Below are positions 1 through 5,414 of a stretch of 5,414 nucleotides of DNA, one piece after another. The stretch's first letter is position 1; each line of letters begins with the position of its first letter. The DNA is taken from the NCBI GenBank assembly GCA_022600695.1, contig JAHZJY010000241.1:1-5414 (forward strand), written 5' to 3'. Made by a program: the position numbers and the translations under genes. The notes beneath the pieces were generated by a model. That model searched no databases. It saw only the letters and a program-made list of their open reading frames with translations, and was not told where the DNA came from. The DNA comes from Actinomycetes bacterium (lineage in GTDB: Bacteria; Actinomycetota; Actinomycetes; Mycobacteriales; Mycobacteriaceae).

Positions 1-1
1 C

Positions 2-85
2 GAAACGGGTCTGGGGGCCTTCCGGCTCGCGGTCGAACGCGGCTACTTCAGCAACGAGGCGGGCGGGTTGAAACGGTCGCCGTAG
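2..85 (+). CDS. Possible C-terminal end of an unidentified convergent gene (5' part outside window)
   Basis: One forward frame is open from the window edge to a TAG at 83-85 and reads 27 residues, beginning ETGLGAFRLAVERGYF and ending in LKRSP. The composition is protein-like, with an amphipathic stretch followed by a polar tail, and 10 of the 13 codons that lie before the fadB overlap end in G or C. Past position 42 the third positions coincide with those of fadB on the other strand, so GC bias there is not independent evidence. If real, the gene ends tail-to-tail with fadB and overlaps its last 43 bases. I do not recognise the family. It does not resemble the C-terminus I recall for the XPB helicase Rv0861c, the gene next to fadB in M. 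tuberculosis. A second forward frame is also GC3-rich here but less protein-like, so this call is tentative. Confidence 0.33.
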   Translation, partial: ETGLGAFRLAVERGYFSNEAGGLKRSP

Positions 86-2178
86 CGGGCCGCGAGTTCC
101 TTGGCCCGCGCCACGAAGGCCGCCTTACCGCCCGGGTAACCGGTGATGAACTGCGCCGCGCCACCGGTCCAGGGCGGGAAACCGATGCCCATGATCGAGC
201 CGATATTGGCGTCGGCGGTGGTGGTGATCACACCCTCGTCGAAACATTTCTGGGTCTCGAGCGCCTCGGCGAACAGCATCCGGTCGATCATGTCCTGCAG
301 CGGAGGCGTGGACGAGCCCGACTTGAAGGTCTCCCGCAGGCCGGGCCACAGCCGGGTCCGCTTGCCGTCGGTGTACTCGTAGAAACCCGCACCGGACAGC
401 CGTGACGGCCGGCCGATCTCGATCATCTTCTCCACGACCGCCTCGGCCGGGTGCGGCACATGGGTGCCGCCGGCGTCCTCGACACCCTTGCGGGTGGCAG
501 TGGCGATCTTGTGCATCAGCTCCATGTTGAGCTCGTCGGAGAGTTGCAGCGGCGGGGCCGGATAGCCGGCCTGCGATCCGGCGTGTTCGATCGAGGCCGG
601 CTCGACACCCTCGCCGAGCATGGCCAGCGCCTCATTGATGAAGGTGCCGATGACCCGACTGGTGTAGAAACCACGGCTGTCGTTGACCACGATCGGCGTC
701 TTACCGATCGCCAGGGTGTAGTCGAACACCCGGGCCAGCGCCTCATCGGACGTCTTCTCGCCCTTGATGATTTCGACCAGCGGCATCTTGTCCACCGGTG
801 AGAAGAAGTGGATGCCGATGAAGTCGTCCTGCCGCTTGACCCCGGACGCCAGCCCGGTGATGGGCATGGTGGACGTGTTGGACCCCAGGATGGCATTGGG
901 TTCGACGATGTCCTCGATCTCACCGAACACCTTGTGCTTGAGTTCCTGGTTCTCGAAGACCGCCTCGACGACGAAGTCCACCCCGGCGAAGTCCTTGGGA
1001 TCGGCGGTCGGGGTGATCCGTCCCAGCAGCGCCTTGGACTTCTCCTCGGTGGTCCGGCCGCGCTCGAGCGCCTTGGCCTCGAGCTTCTCCGAGTAGTTCT
1101 TGCCCTTGTTCGCCGCCTCGATGGTGACGTCCTTGAGTACCACGTCGAACCCGGCCTTGGCCGAGACGTAGGCGATGCCCGCGCCCATCATGCCCGCGCC
1201 GAGCACGCCGATCTTGGTGATCGGGGTCTTGCCGATGCCCTCCGGCCGTGAGCCGCCGGCGTTGATGGCCTGCAGGTCGAAGAAGAACGCCTGGATCATG
1301 TTCTTGGCGACGTGACCGGTGACCAGTTCGGTGAAGTAGCGGCTCTCGATCCGGCTGGCGGTGTCGAAGTCCACCTGGGCCCCCTCGACCGCGGCCGCCA
1401 GGATCGCCCGCGGCGCGGGCATCGGCGCACCCTTGAGTTGGGTGCGCAGCAGCGACGGGAACGACGGCAGAATGGCCGCCAGCGCCGGACTGGCCGGCGT
1501 GCCGCCGGGCATCTTGTAGCCCTTGGCATCCCACGGCTGGGTGTGCGCCTCCGGGTTGGCCTTGATCCACGCCTTGGCGGCCGGCACCACTTCGTCGGCG
1601 GTGGAGACGATCTCGTCGACCAGCCCGGTGGTCTTCGCCTTGTCCGGGCGCATCCGGGTGCCCTGGGACAGTACGTTGACGAACGCGTTCTGAATGCCGA
1701 ACATCCGCACCGTCCGGGTGACGCCGCCGCCACCGGGAAGCAGACCGAGGGTCACCTCTGGCAGACCGATCTGGCTGCCCTTGACGTCCGCGGCGATGCG
1801 ATGGTGACAGGCCAGCGCGATCTCGAGGCCGCCGCCGAGTGCGGCGCCGTTGATGGCGGCCACCACCGGCTTGCCGAGGGTCTCCAGGGCCCGCAGGTCG
1901 GCCTTGATGTCTTGCACCTCGGCGAAGATCTCACCGGCGTTCTCCGGGCCGGCGGTGATCATCGCCTTGAGGTCGCCGCCGGCGAAGAAGGTCTTCTTGG
2001 CGCTGGTGATCACCACACCGGTGATCGAATCCTTCTCCTCGAGGAGACGCTGCACGGCGTTGTGCATGGACTCCTTGTAGTGCTCATTCATCACATTCGC
2101 AGCACCGGTGGGGTCGTCGAGGGTCAGCGTGACGATGCCGTCGGCATCCTTGTCCCACTTGATGGTGTTCTCAGCCAT
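43..2178 (-). CDS. fadB: Fatty-acid oxidation complex alpha chain: enoyl-CoA hydratase / 3-hydroxyacyl-CoA dehydrogenase
   Basis: This 711-residue cytosolic protein catalyses steps two and three of beta-oxidation: hydration of trans-2-enoyl-CoA and NAD-dependent oxidation of the 3-hydroxyacyl-CoA. Residues about 1-190 form the crotonase domain. The oxyanion-hole region is FFAGGDL (64-70) and GGGLE, and the two catalytic glutamates are Glu119 (GGGLEI) and Glu141 (LPEV). A linker leads to the dehydrogenase domain from about 320, with the Rossmann motif GVLGAGMMGAG (324-334), Asp350 as probable NAD-ribose ligand, NTST (434-437), catalytic His457 (GIHFFSP) and Glu469. Two C-terminal 3HCDH helical regions follow (about 500-600 and 630-711). 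Length is close to M. tuberculosis FadB (Rv0860, about 720 residues). The ATG at 2178 is chosen because the protein there begins MAENTIKWDKD, typical of the family; a frame extension to 2271 would add 31 unlikely residues overlapping fadA. An AAGGAG lies 12 nt upstream. The start is 19 bp after the fadA stop, implying co-transcription. No key residue is missing. Confidence 0.96.
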   Translation of the reverse strand: MAENTIKWDKDADGIVTLTLDDPTGAANVMNEHYKESMHNAVQRLLEEKDSITGVVITSAKKTFFAGGDLKAMITAGPENAGEIFAEVQDIKADLRALETLGKPVVAAINGAALGGGLEIALACHHRIAADVKGSQIGLPEVTLGLLPGGGGVTRTVRMFGIQNAFVNVLSQGTRMRPDKAKTTGLVDEIVSTADEVVPAAKAWIKANPEAHTQPWDAKGYKMPGGTPASPALAAILPSFPSLLRTQLKGAPMPAPRAILAAAVEGAQVDFDTASRIESRYFTELVTGHVAKNMIQAFFFDLQAINAGGSRPEGIGKTPITKIGVLGAGMMGAGIAYVSAKAGFDVVLKDVTIEAANKGKNYSEKLEAKALERGRTTEEKSKALLGRITPTADPKDFAGVDFVVEAVFENQELKHKVFGEIEDIVEPNAILGSNTSTMPITGLASGVKRQDDFIGIHFFSPVDKMPLVEIIKGEKTSDEALARVFDYTLAIGKTPIVVNDSRGFYTSRVIGTFINEALAMLGEGVEPASIEHAGSQAGYPAPPLQLSDELNMELMHKIATATRKGVEDAGGTHVPHPAEAVVEKMIEIGRPSRLSGAGFYEYTDGKRTRLWPGLRETFKSGSSTPPLQDMIDRMLFAEALETQKCFDEGVITTTADANIGSIMGIGFPPWTGGAAQFITGYPGGKAAFVARAKELAARYGDRFNPPASLLK

Positions 2179-2190
2179 GATGTTCGCTAA

Positions 2191-2196
2191 CTCCTT
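2191..2196 (-). promoter_or_regulatory. Ribosome binding site of fadB
   Basis: Read on the minus strand this is AAGGAG, placed directly after the fadA stop codon and 12 nt before the ATG at 2178. The spacing is on the long side for a Shine-Dalgarno site. It still supports the 2178 start, because no other in-frame ATG or GTG lies closer to it. Its position suggests that ribosomes finishing fadA could re-initiate on fadB. Confidence 0.6.
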
Positions 2197-2197
2197 C

Positions 2198-3409
2198 TCA
2201 GACGCGCTCGATGATGGTGGCGACGCCCATACCGCCGCCGATGCACAGCGTGACCAGCGCGCGTTTGGCACCCCGGCGCTCGAGCTCGTCGACCATGGTG
2301 CCGGCGATCATGGCGCCGGTCGCGCCCAGCGGGTGGCCCATCGCGATGGCGCCGCCGTTGACGTTCAGCTTCTCGTCGGGGATGTCCAGGTCCTTCTGGA
2401 ACTTGAGCACCACCGAGGCGAAGGCCTCGTTGAGTTCGAACAGATCGATATCGTCGACGGTCAGGCCGGCCCGGGCGAGCACCTTCTCGGTCGCCGGGGT
2501 CGGGCCGGTCAGCATGATGGTCGGATCGGCGCCGCTGGTGGCGGTGGCGACGATACGGGCTCGCGGGGTCAGCCCGTTGGCCTTGCCCGCTTTCTCACTG
2601 CCGACCAGCACCAGGGCGGCGCCGTCGACGATGCCGGAGCTGTTGCCGCCGGTGTGCACGTGGTTGATCTTCTCCACCCAGTGGTATTTCTGCATCGCCA
2701 CGTCATCGAATCCGGCCATCGCGGCCAGGCCCTCGAAGGCCGGCTTGAGCTTGCCCAGGCTCTCCACGGTGGTGCCCGGCCGCATGTGCTCGTCGTGGTC
2801 GAGGATCAGCAGACCGTTCTGGTCGCGGACCGGGATGACCGACTTGGCGAAGTAGCCGCCCGACCATGCGGCGGCCGCACGCTCCTGGGAGCGCTCCGCG
2901 TAGGCGTCGACATCCTCGCGGGAGAACCCCTCGAGAGTCGCGATCAGATCGGCACCGATGCCTTGCGGCACGATGAAAGCGTCGTAGTTGGTGACCGGGT
3001 CGGACATCATGGCACCGCCGTCCGAGCCCATCGGGACCCGACTCATCGACTCGACGCCACCGGCGATCACCAGGTCATCCCAGCCGGAGCGGACTTTCTG
3101 CGCGGCGGTGTTGACGGCCTCCAGACCGGAGGCACAGAACCGGTTGAGTTGCACGCCGCCGACGGTGTCGGGCAGGCCCGCGGCGATGACGGCGGTGCGG
3201 GCGATATCGCCGCCCTGGTCACCGACCGGCGAGACGCAACCCAGGACGACATCGCTGATCATGTTCTCGTCGAGGCCGGGGTGACGTGAGCGCAGTTCGT
3301 CGATCAGACCGGTGACGAGATTGAGCGGCTTGACCTCGGTCAGCGCGCCGTTCTTTCCTTTGCCGCGCGGGGTACGGACGGCCTCGTAGATGAAGGCTTC
3401 TTCGGACAT
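2198..3409 (-). CDS. fadA: Fatty-acid oxidation complex beta chain: acetyl-CoA C-acyltransferase (3-ketoacyl-CoA thiolase)
   Basis: This 403-residue thiolase performs the last beta-oxidation step, splitting 3-ketoacyl-CoA with free CoA into acetyl-CoA and a shortened acyl-CoA. It should assemble with FadB as an alpha2beta2 complex. The nucleophilic Cys92 sits in NRFCASGLE, the NEAF box is at 327-330, His359 is in [14 protein letters not shown], and the second catalytic Cys389 is in TLCIGGGMG. The N-terminal EAVRTPRGK is the usual thiolase opening. The insertion around residues 195-255, with [15 protein letters not shown], resembles what I recall of M. tuberculosis FadA (Rv0859). Full length fits the family, and nothing is missing. 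The ATG at 3409 is preceded by AGAGGA with 8 nt spacing. The gene is the first of the fadA-fadB operon, with the beta chain upstream of the alpha chain, the reverse of the E. coli fadBA order. It is transcribed divergently from the aminotransferase gene across 159 bp. Confidence 0.96.
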   Translation of the reverse strand: MSEEAFIYEAVRTPRGKGKNGALTEVKPLNLVTGLIDELRSRHPGLDENMISDVVLGCVSPVGDQGGDIARTAVIAAGLPDTVGGVQLNRFCASGLEAVNTAAQKVRSGWDDLVIAGGVESMSRVPMGSDGGAMMSDPVTNYDAFIVPQGIGADLIATLEGFSREDVDAYAERSQERAAAAWSGGYFAKSVIPVRDQNGLLILDHDEHMRPGTTVESLGKLKPAFEGLAAMAGFDDVAMQKYHWVEKINHVHTGGNSSGIVDGAALVLVGSEKAGKANGLTPRARIVATATSGADPTIMLTGPTPATEKVLARAGLTVDDIDLFELNEAFASVVLKFQKDLDIPDEKLNVNGGAIAMGHPLGATGAMIAGTMVDELERRGAKRALVTLCIGGGMGVATIIERV

Positions 3410-3416
3410 GGTTGAT

Positions 3417-3422
3417 TCCTCT
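3417..3422 (-). promoter_or_regulatory. Ribosome binding site of fadA
   Basis: The minus strand reads AGAGGA here, with its GAGG core 8 nt before the ATG at 3409. This is near-ideal Shine-Dalgarno spacing and supports that start. It also shows that fadA is expressed from a leadered mRNA, in contrast to the two leaderless candidates elsewhere in the window. Confidence 0.65.
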
Positions 3423-3504
3423 TCGGCTTCCGGATTTAGGTGCCGTTTCCAGCACTGGCGACCCGCCTAGTCCGCTGCCGCCGCCCCACCGCAAACGCCC
3501 TCGG

Positions 3505-3520
3505 CCAACCTGTTGGTTGG
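3505..3520. repeat. 16-bp palindrome, candidate operator
   Basis: The sequence is CCAACC-TGTT-GGTTGG: perfect 6-bp arms around a 4-bp centre, with no mismatches. It lies about 48 bp upstream of the dapC start and 95 bp upstream of the fadA start. Short perfect palindromes between divergent genes are typical binding sites for dimeric repressors such as TetR-family proteins, which commonly control fatty-acid genes in actinobacteria. That role is inference; I do not recognise the motif as the KstR or any other named operator. With only 6-bp arms, a stem-loop in RNA would be modest, and no U-tract follows. Confidence 0.4.
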
Positions 3521-3554
3521 GGGCTCCTTCCGGCTGCCGCCCGATGGCGCCGCC

Positions 3555-3560
3555 TACGCT
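3555..3560 (+). promoter_or_regulatory. Candidate -10 element for a leaderless or near-leaderless dapC mRNA
   Basis: TACGCT fits the mycobacterial TANNNT -10 pattern and ends 8 nt before the ATG at 3569. Transcription would therefore start at or within about two bases of the start codon. No purine-rich Shine-Dalgarno sequence stands before the ATG (the preceding bases are CGGGGCCC), which is what a leaderless gene would show. No recognisable -35 is present at the usual spacing, so the evidence is the hexamer and its position only. Confidence 0.42.
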
Positions 3561-3568
3561 CGGGGCCC

Positions 3569-4753
3569 ATGACCGCAGAGCCCGCGACAGTGCATCGTCT
3601 CCGCCCGTTCACGGTGAACGTGTTCGCGGCGACCTCGGCGCTCGCCGCCCGCCTCGGCGCGGTGAACCTCGGCCAGGGCTTCCCCGACGAGGACGGCCCT
3701 GCCGCCATGCTGGAGGTTGCGCGGCAGGCCATCGCCGACGGCGTCAACCAGTACCCCCCCGGGGCGGGTATTCCGGCATTACGCGAGGCCGTCGCCGCCC
3801 AGCGTCAGCGCCGCTACGCGATGGAGTTCGACCCCGAAACCGAGATCCTGGTAACCGTCGGCGCCAGTGAGGCCATCGCCGCGGCAGTACTGGGCCTGGT
3901 CGAGCCCGGTTCGGAGGTGCTGGTGCTCGAGCCGTTCTTCGACACCTATGCACCGGTCATCGCGATGGCCGGCTCGCACCGGGTGGCCGTTCCGCTGGCG
4001 ACCGACGGCGGGGGTTTCGTCCTCGATGTGGACGCCATCCGGGCCGCGATCACCCCGCGTACCCGCGCGATGATCGTCAACTCCCCGCACAATCCGACCG
4101 GCATGGTCCTCGGCGACGCCGAATTGGCAGCGCTGGCCGCACTGGCCGTCGAGGCCGACCTGCTGGTGATTTCCGATGAGGTCTACGAACACCTCACCTT
4201 CGACGGCATGCGGCATCGGCCGGTCGCCACTTATCCTGGTATGGCGCGGCGCACGGTGACGATCTCCAGTGCGGCCAAGATGTTCAACTGCACCGGCTGG
4301 AAGATCGGCTGGGCATGCGGGTCGCCGGAGCTGATTGCCGGGGTACGGGCCGCCAAGCAGTACCTCAGCTATGTGGGTGGGGCGCCATTCCAACCCGCGG
4401 TGGCCTATGCCCTCAACAACGAAGACGCCTGGGTCACCGCGCAGCGCGACTCGTTGCAGACCAGACGCGACAGGCTCGCGACTGAGCTGCGGACCATCGG
4501 CTTCGGGGTACAGGAGTGCTCGGGCACCTACTTTCTCTGCGTCGACCCGCGCCCACTGGGCTTCGCCGACGGCACCCGGTTCTGCGCGGAGCTACCACAC
4601 CGGTCCGGGGTGGCGGCCATCCCGATGTCGGCGTTCTGCGAGTCCGCGAGCACCGGAACGCGGTGGAATCATCTTGTGCGGTTCGCTTTCTGCAAACGCG
4701 AGGCGACCCTTGAGGAGGCCATCACCCGGCTGGCAGTGCTGGGTTCCCGTTAG
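3569..4753 (+). CDS. dapC: Class I PLP-dependent aminotransferase, DapC (Rv0858c) type
   Basis: This 394-residue fold-type I aminotransferase is soluble and expected to be a dimer. Visible features in order are VNLGQGFPDEDGP (32-44) at the substrate entrance, the phosphate-binding turn GASEAI (98-103), NSPHNPTG with Asn175, SDEVYEH with Asp203 and Tyr206 contacting the cofactor, the Schiff-base Lys237 in SSAAKMFNCTGWKIGW, and Arg371 in VRFAF for the substrate carboxylate. Similarity to remembered M. tuberculosis Rv0858c (397 residues) is strong, including KQYLSYVGGAPFQPAVA (263-279). Rv0858c is annotated as N-succinyl-LL-2,6-diaminopimelate aminotransferase, in lysine and cell-wall diaminopimelate synthesis. 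The fold also resembles kynurenine and methionine aminotransferases, so the substrate is less certain than the class. The ATG at 3569 is chosen because Rv0858c begins MTVSRLRP, close to MTAEPATVHRLRP here. The gene diverges from fadA and converges on the SRPBCC gene, 13 bp apart. Confidence 0.9.
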   Translation: MTAEPATVHRLRPFTVNVFAATSALAARLGAVNLGQGFPDEDGPAAMLEVARQAIADGVNQYPPGAGIPALREAVAAQRQRRYAMEFDPETEILVTVGASEAIAAAVLGLVEPGSEVLVLEPFFDTYAPVIAMAGSHRVAVPLATDGGGFVLDVDAIRAAITPRTRAMIVNSPHNPTGMVLGDAELAALAALAVEADLLVISDEVYEHLTFDGMRHRPVATYPGMARRTVTISSAAKMFNCTGWKIGWACGSPELIAGVRAAKQYLSYVGGAPFQPAVAYALNNEDAWVTAQRDSLQTRRDRLATELRTIGFGVQECSGTYFLCVDPRPLGFADGTRFCAELPHRSGVAAIPMSAFCESASTGTRWNHLVRFAFCKREATLEEAITRLAVLGSR

Positions 4754-4766
4754 CAGCGCTTCCGGA

Positions 4767-5210
4767 CTAGCTGCCCTTCCGCACCTTGAGCACCTGTTTG
4801 CGCAGACCGTCGGTGGCGGTCTCCATCGCCCCCTTGAGGGTGCGCTTGAGCAGGAACCCGGGCAGCGGGATCGACGGATCAACCGCGAGGTCGAATCGGA
4901 CTTTCGTGCCGCCCCCCGCCGGGGTCAGGGTGTAGGTCGCGTCCTGGGCCTTGAGCTGACTGGAGTTGATCAGAGTCCAGCCGGCGGTGTTCTCGCCCCA
5001 GCTGTACTCGACCTCCATCTCGTCGGTCAGGCCGGCCGCCTTCACCTTCATGCTGACCCGTTTAGGCCGGCCGTCGGGGTAGGTGTCGAGCACCTCCGCG
5101 CTCTGGTACTGCGGCGACCAGGTGTGGGCCGATTCGACGTCGGCGATCACATCGAGGATCTCCCCCGGCGTCGCTTCGATGACCACTTCCCGGGAATCGT
5201 TGGCTGCCAT
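4767..5210 (-). CDS. SRPBCC (START-like / polyketide cyclase-like) family protein
   Basis: This 147-residue protein has no signal peptide or membrane segment, so it is probably cytosolic. Its layout is the SRPBCC helix-grip fold. A first strand with the family-typical EVVIEATPGEILDVIADVES (8-27) leads into the first helices, then WSPQYQSAEVLD (31-42), a set of beta strands including RVSMKVKAAG, MEVEYSW, WTLINSSQL, ATYTLTP and TKVRFDLAV, and a long C-terminal helix (about 118-143) after PLPGF that would close the ligand cavity. Such proteins bind lipids, polyketides or other hydrophobic molecules; the ligand here is unknown and no catalytic residue is evident. M. tuberculosis carries several related small proteins nearby (Rv0854, Rv0856, Rv0857), and this is probably an orthologue of one of them. 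The ATG at 5210 gives the family-typical N-terminus; the frame runs up to 5393 but would then cross the end of the upstream gene. There is no Shine-Dalgarno site, and a -10 element sits 7 nt before the ATG. Confidence 0.88.
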   Translation of the reverse strand: MAANDSREVVIEATPGEILDVIADVESAHTWSPQYQSAEVLDTYPDGRPKRVSMKVKAAGLTDEMEVEYSWGENTAGWTLINSSQLKAQDATYTLTPAGGGTKVRFDLAVDPSIPLPGFLLKRTLKGAMETATDGLRKQVLKVRKGS

Positions 5211-5217
5211 GAGCCAG

Positions 5218-5223
5218 ACAGTA
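5218..5223 (-). promoter_or_regulatory. -10 element of a leaderless promoter for the SRPBCC gene
   Basis: On the minus strand this reads TACTGT within GATACTGT, a good match to the mycobacterial TANNNT -10 consensus. Exactly 7 nt (CTGGCTC) separate it from the ATG at 5210, so the A of the start codon is the expected transcription start. No Shine-Dalgarno sequence exists in the 29-bp gap. A possible but poor -35, TTCCGT, lies 18 nt further upstream (5242-5247) inside the last codons of the upstream gene. Confidence 0.55.
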
Positions 5224-5239
5224 TCGAGTCGCAGCAGCG

Positions 5240-5414
5240 CTACGGAACCATTTGCCGATACGCAGCAACCACCGGTTCGAGTTCGTCGGGTGTGGCGCCG
5301 TGCATGATCACCGCGTCGGCCCCGTAGTCGAATTCCCGCCGAACCCGCTGCACGCACTGCTCCGGCGAACCGGTGGCCGCGGGTTCCAGCCACTCATCGG
5401 GAATGAGGGTAGCG
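5240..5414 (-). CDS. C-terminal end of a probable LLM-class F420-dependent oxidoreductase (5' part outside window)
   Basis: One minus-strand frame is open from the window edge to a TAG at 5240-5242 and encodes 57 residues. The stretch GSPEQCVQRVRREFDYGADA followed by VIMHGATPDELEPVVAAYR matches the closing helix-strand-helix of luciferase-like (bacterial luciferase TIM-barrel) oxidoreductases, in which a G-(S/T)-PE helix start is followed by GAD(A/G)V and a short final helix. In mycobacteria most such enzymes use the deazaflavin cofactor F420 to oxidise or reduce diverse substrates; the cofactor-binding part is not in the window, so F420 use is inferred. The gene lies upstream of and in the same direction as the SRPBCC gene, with 29 bp between them. 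Read-through into that gene is possible in addition to its own promoter. Confidence 0.68.
   Translation of the reverse strand, partial: ATLIPDEWLEPAATGSPEQCVQRVRREFDYGADAVIMHGATPDELEPVVAAYRQMVP

Larger units (their letters stand above)
3410..3568. promoter_or_regulatory. Divergent fadA / dapC intergenic region
   Basis: This 159-bp non-coding stretch must hold the promoters for fadA (leftward) and dapC (rightward). On the fadA side the only -10-like element I see is TAAATC (minus strand, 3433-3438). It would give a leader of about 17 nt carrying the Shine-Dalgarno site, but it misses the consensus final T and has no clear -35 partner. On the dapC side there is a better -10, and between them lies a 16-bp palindrome; both are listed separately. 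A forward reading frame crosses the region from 3440 into dapC, but it is basic and low in complexity and is not judged coding. Confidence 0.6.

Noticed and set aside
1..85. C-terminus of an XPB/ERCC3-like helicase, expected from M. tuberculosis gene order
   Set aside because: The visible residues do not resemble the helicase C-terminus I recall (ending DADDLLGPAI).
1312..2190. 292-codon open frame on the plus strand opposite fadB
   Set aside because: Same cause: an antisense frame of the crotonase domain, Arg/Gly-rich with no recognisable motif.
2179..2271. N-terminal extension of fadB to an upstream ATG at 2271
   Set aside because: The extra 31 residues are low-complexity Ser/Ala/Arg and overlap the fadA 3' end. 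The MAENTIKW start is family-like and has an AAGGAG upstream.
2108..3289. 393-codon open frame on the plus strand opposite fadA
   Set aside because: Antisense shadow of a high-GC gene. It is rich in Gly, Asp, His and Val with no domain-like pattern, while the opposite strand encodes an intact thiolase with all catalytic residues.
3440..3568. N-terminal extension of dapC to an ATG at 3440
   Set aside because: The 43 extra residues are basic and Pro/Arg-rich, cover the whole promoter region and palindrome, and have no counterpart in Rv0858c.
4753..4774. Intrinsic terminator between dapC and the SRPBCC gene
   Set aside because: The inverted repeat has only 5-bp arms with a 12-nt loop and no T-run on either strand.
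5211..5393. N-terminal extension of the SRPBCC gene to an ATG at 5393
   Set aside because: It runs out of frame through the end of the oxidoreductase gene and is Arg-rich; the ATG at 5210 has the family N-terminus and a well-placed -10.
1..5414. Mobile elements, CRISPR arrays, tRNA/rRNA genes, direct repeats or a novel defence-type cluster
   Set aside because: None seen. Nearly all of the window is covered by intact or edge-truncated metabolic genes with uniform GC and codon use, and nothing suggests recent transfer.

Overview
The window looks like chromosomal DNA of a mycobacterium, probably a Mycolicibacterium-type or other nontuberculous species. The GC content is high, G or C dominates third codon positions, and the gene order and protein motifs match the fadB-fadA-dapC neighbourhood of Mycobacterium tuberculosis (Rv0860-Rv0859-Rv0858c), with an SRPBCC-family gene nearby as in the Rv0854-Rv0857 area. 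The species assignment is inference from remembered protein sequences; no search was run.

Layout from left to right. Positions 2-85 (+) hold what may be the last 27 codons of an unidentified gene that converges on fadB and overlaps its 3' end. Positions 43-2178 (-) are fadB, the hydratase/dehydrogenase alpha chain of the trifunctional fatty-acid beta-oxidation enzyme. Positions 2198-3409 (-) are fadA, the thiolase beta chain, immediately upstream of fadB in a tight operon. A 159-bp divergent intergenic region (3410-3568) carries a 16-bp palindrome and weak promoter-like elements. Positions 3569-4753 (+) are a class I PLP aminotransferase of the DapC (Rv0858c) type. Only 13 bp after its stop, and converging on it, lies a 147-residue SRPBCC (START-like) protein (4767-5210, -). 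The right edge (5240-5414, -) holds the last 57 codons of a probable F420-dependent luciferase-like monooxygenase, upstream of and co-directional with the SRPBCC gene.

Function. FadA and FadB together should form the alpha2beta2 complex that carries out hydration, NAD-linked oxidation and thiolysis of acyl-CoA chains. All expected catalytic residues are visible in both chains, so both appear intact. The aminotransferase is transcribed divergently. Its link to fatty-acid oxidation is positional only; in M. tuberculosis the orthologue is annotated for lysine/diaminopimelate synthesis. The SRPBCC protein probably binds a hydrophobic ligand, which is not known.

No mobile element, CRISPR array, tRNA, rRNA or phage feature was seen, and there is no convincing sign of a new system: this is mostly conserved core metabolism. 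The points worth a second look are regulatory or structural: a strong candidate leaderless promoter for the SRPBCC gene, a weaker one for dapC, the palindrome between fadA and dapC, and the possible tail-to-tail gene overlap at the left edge.
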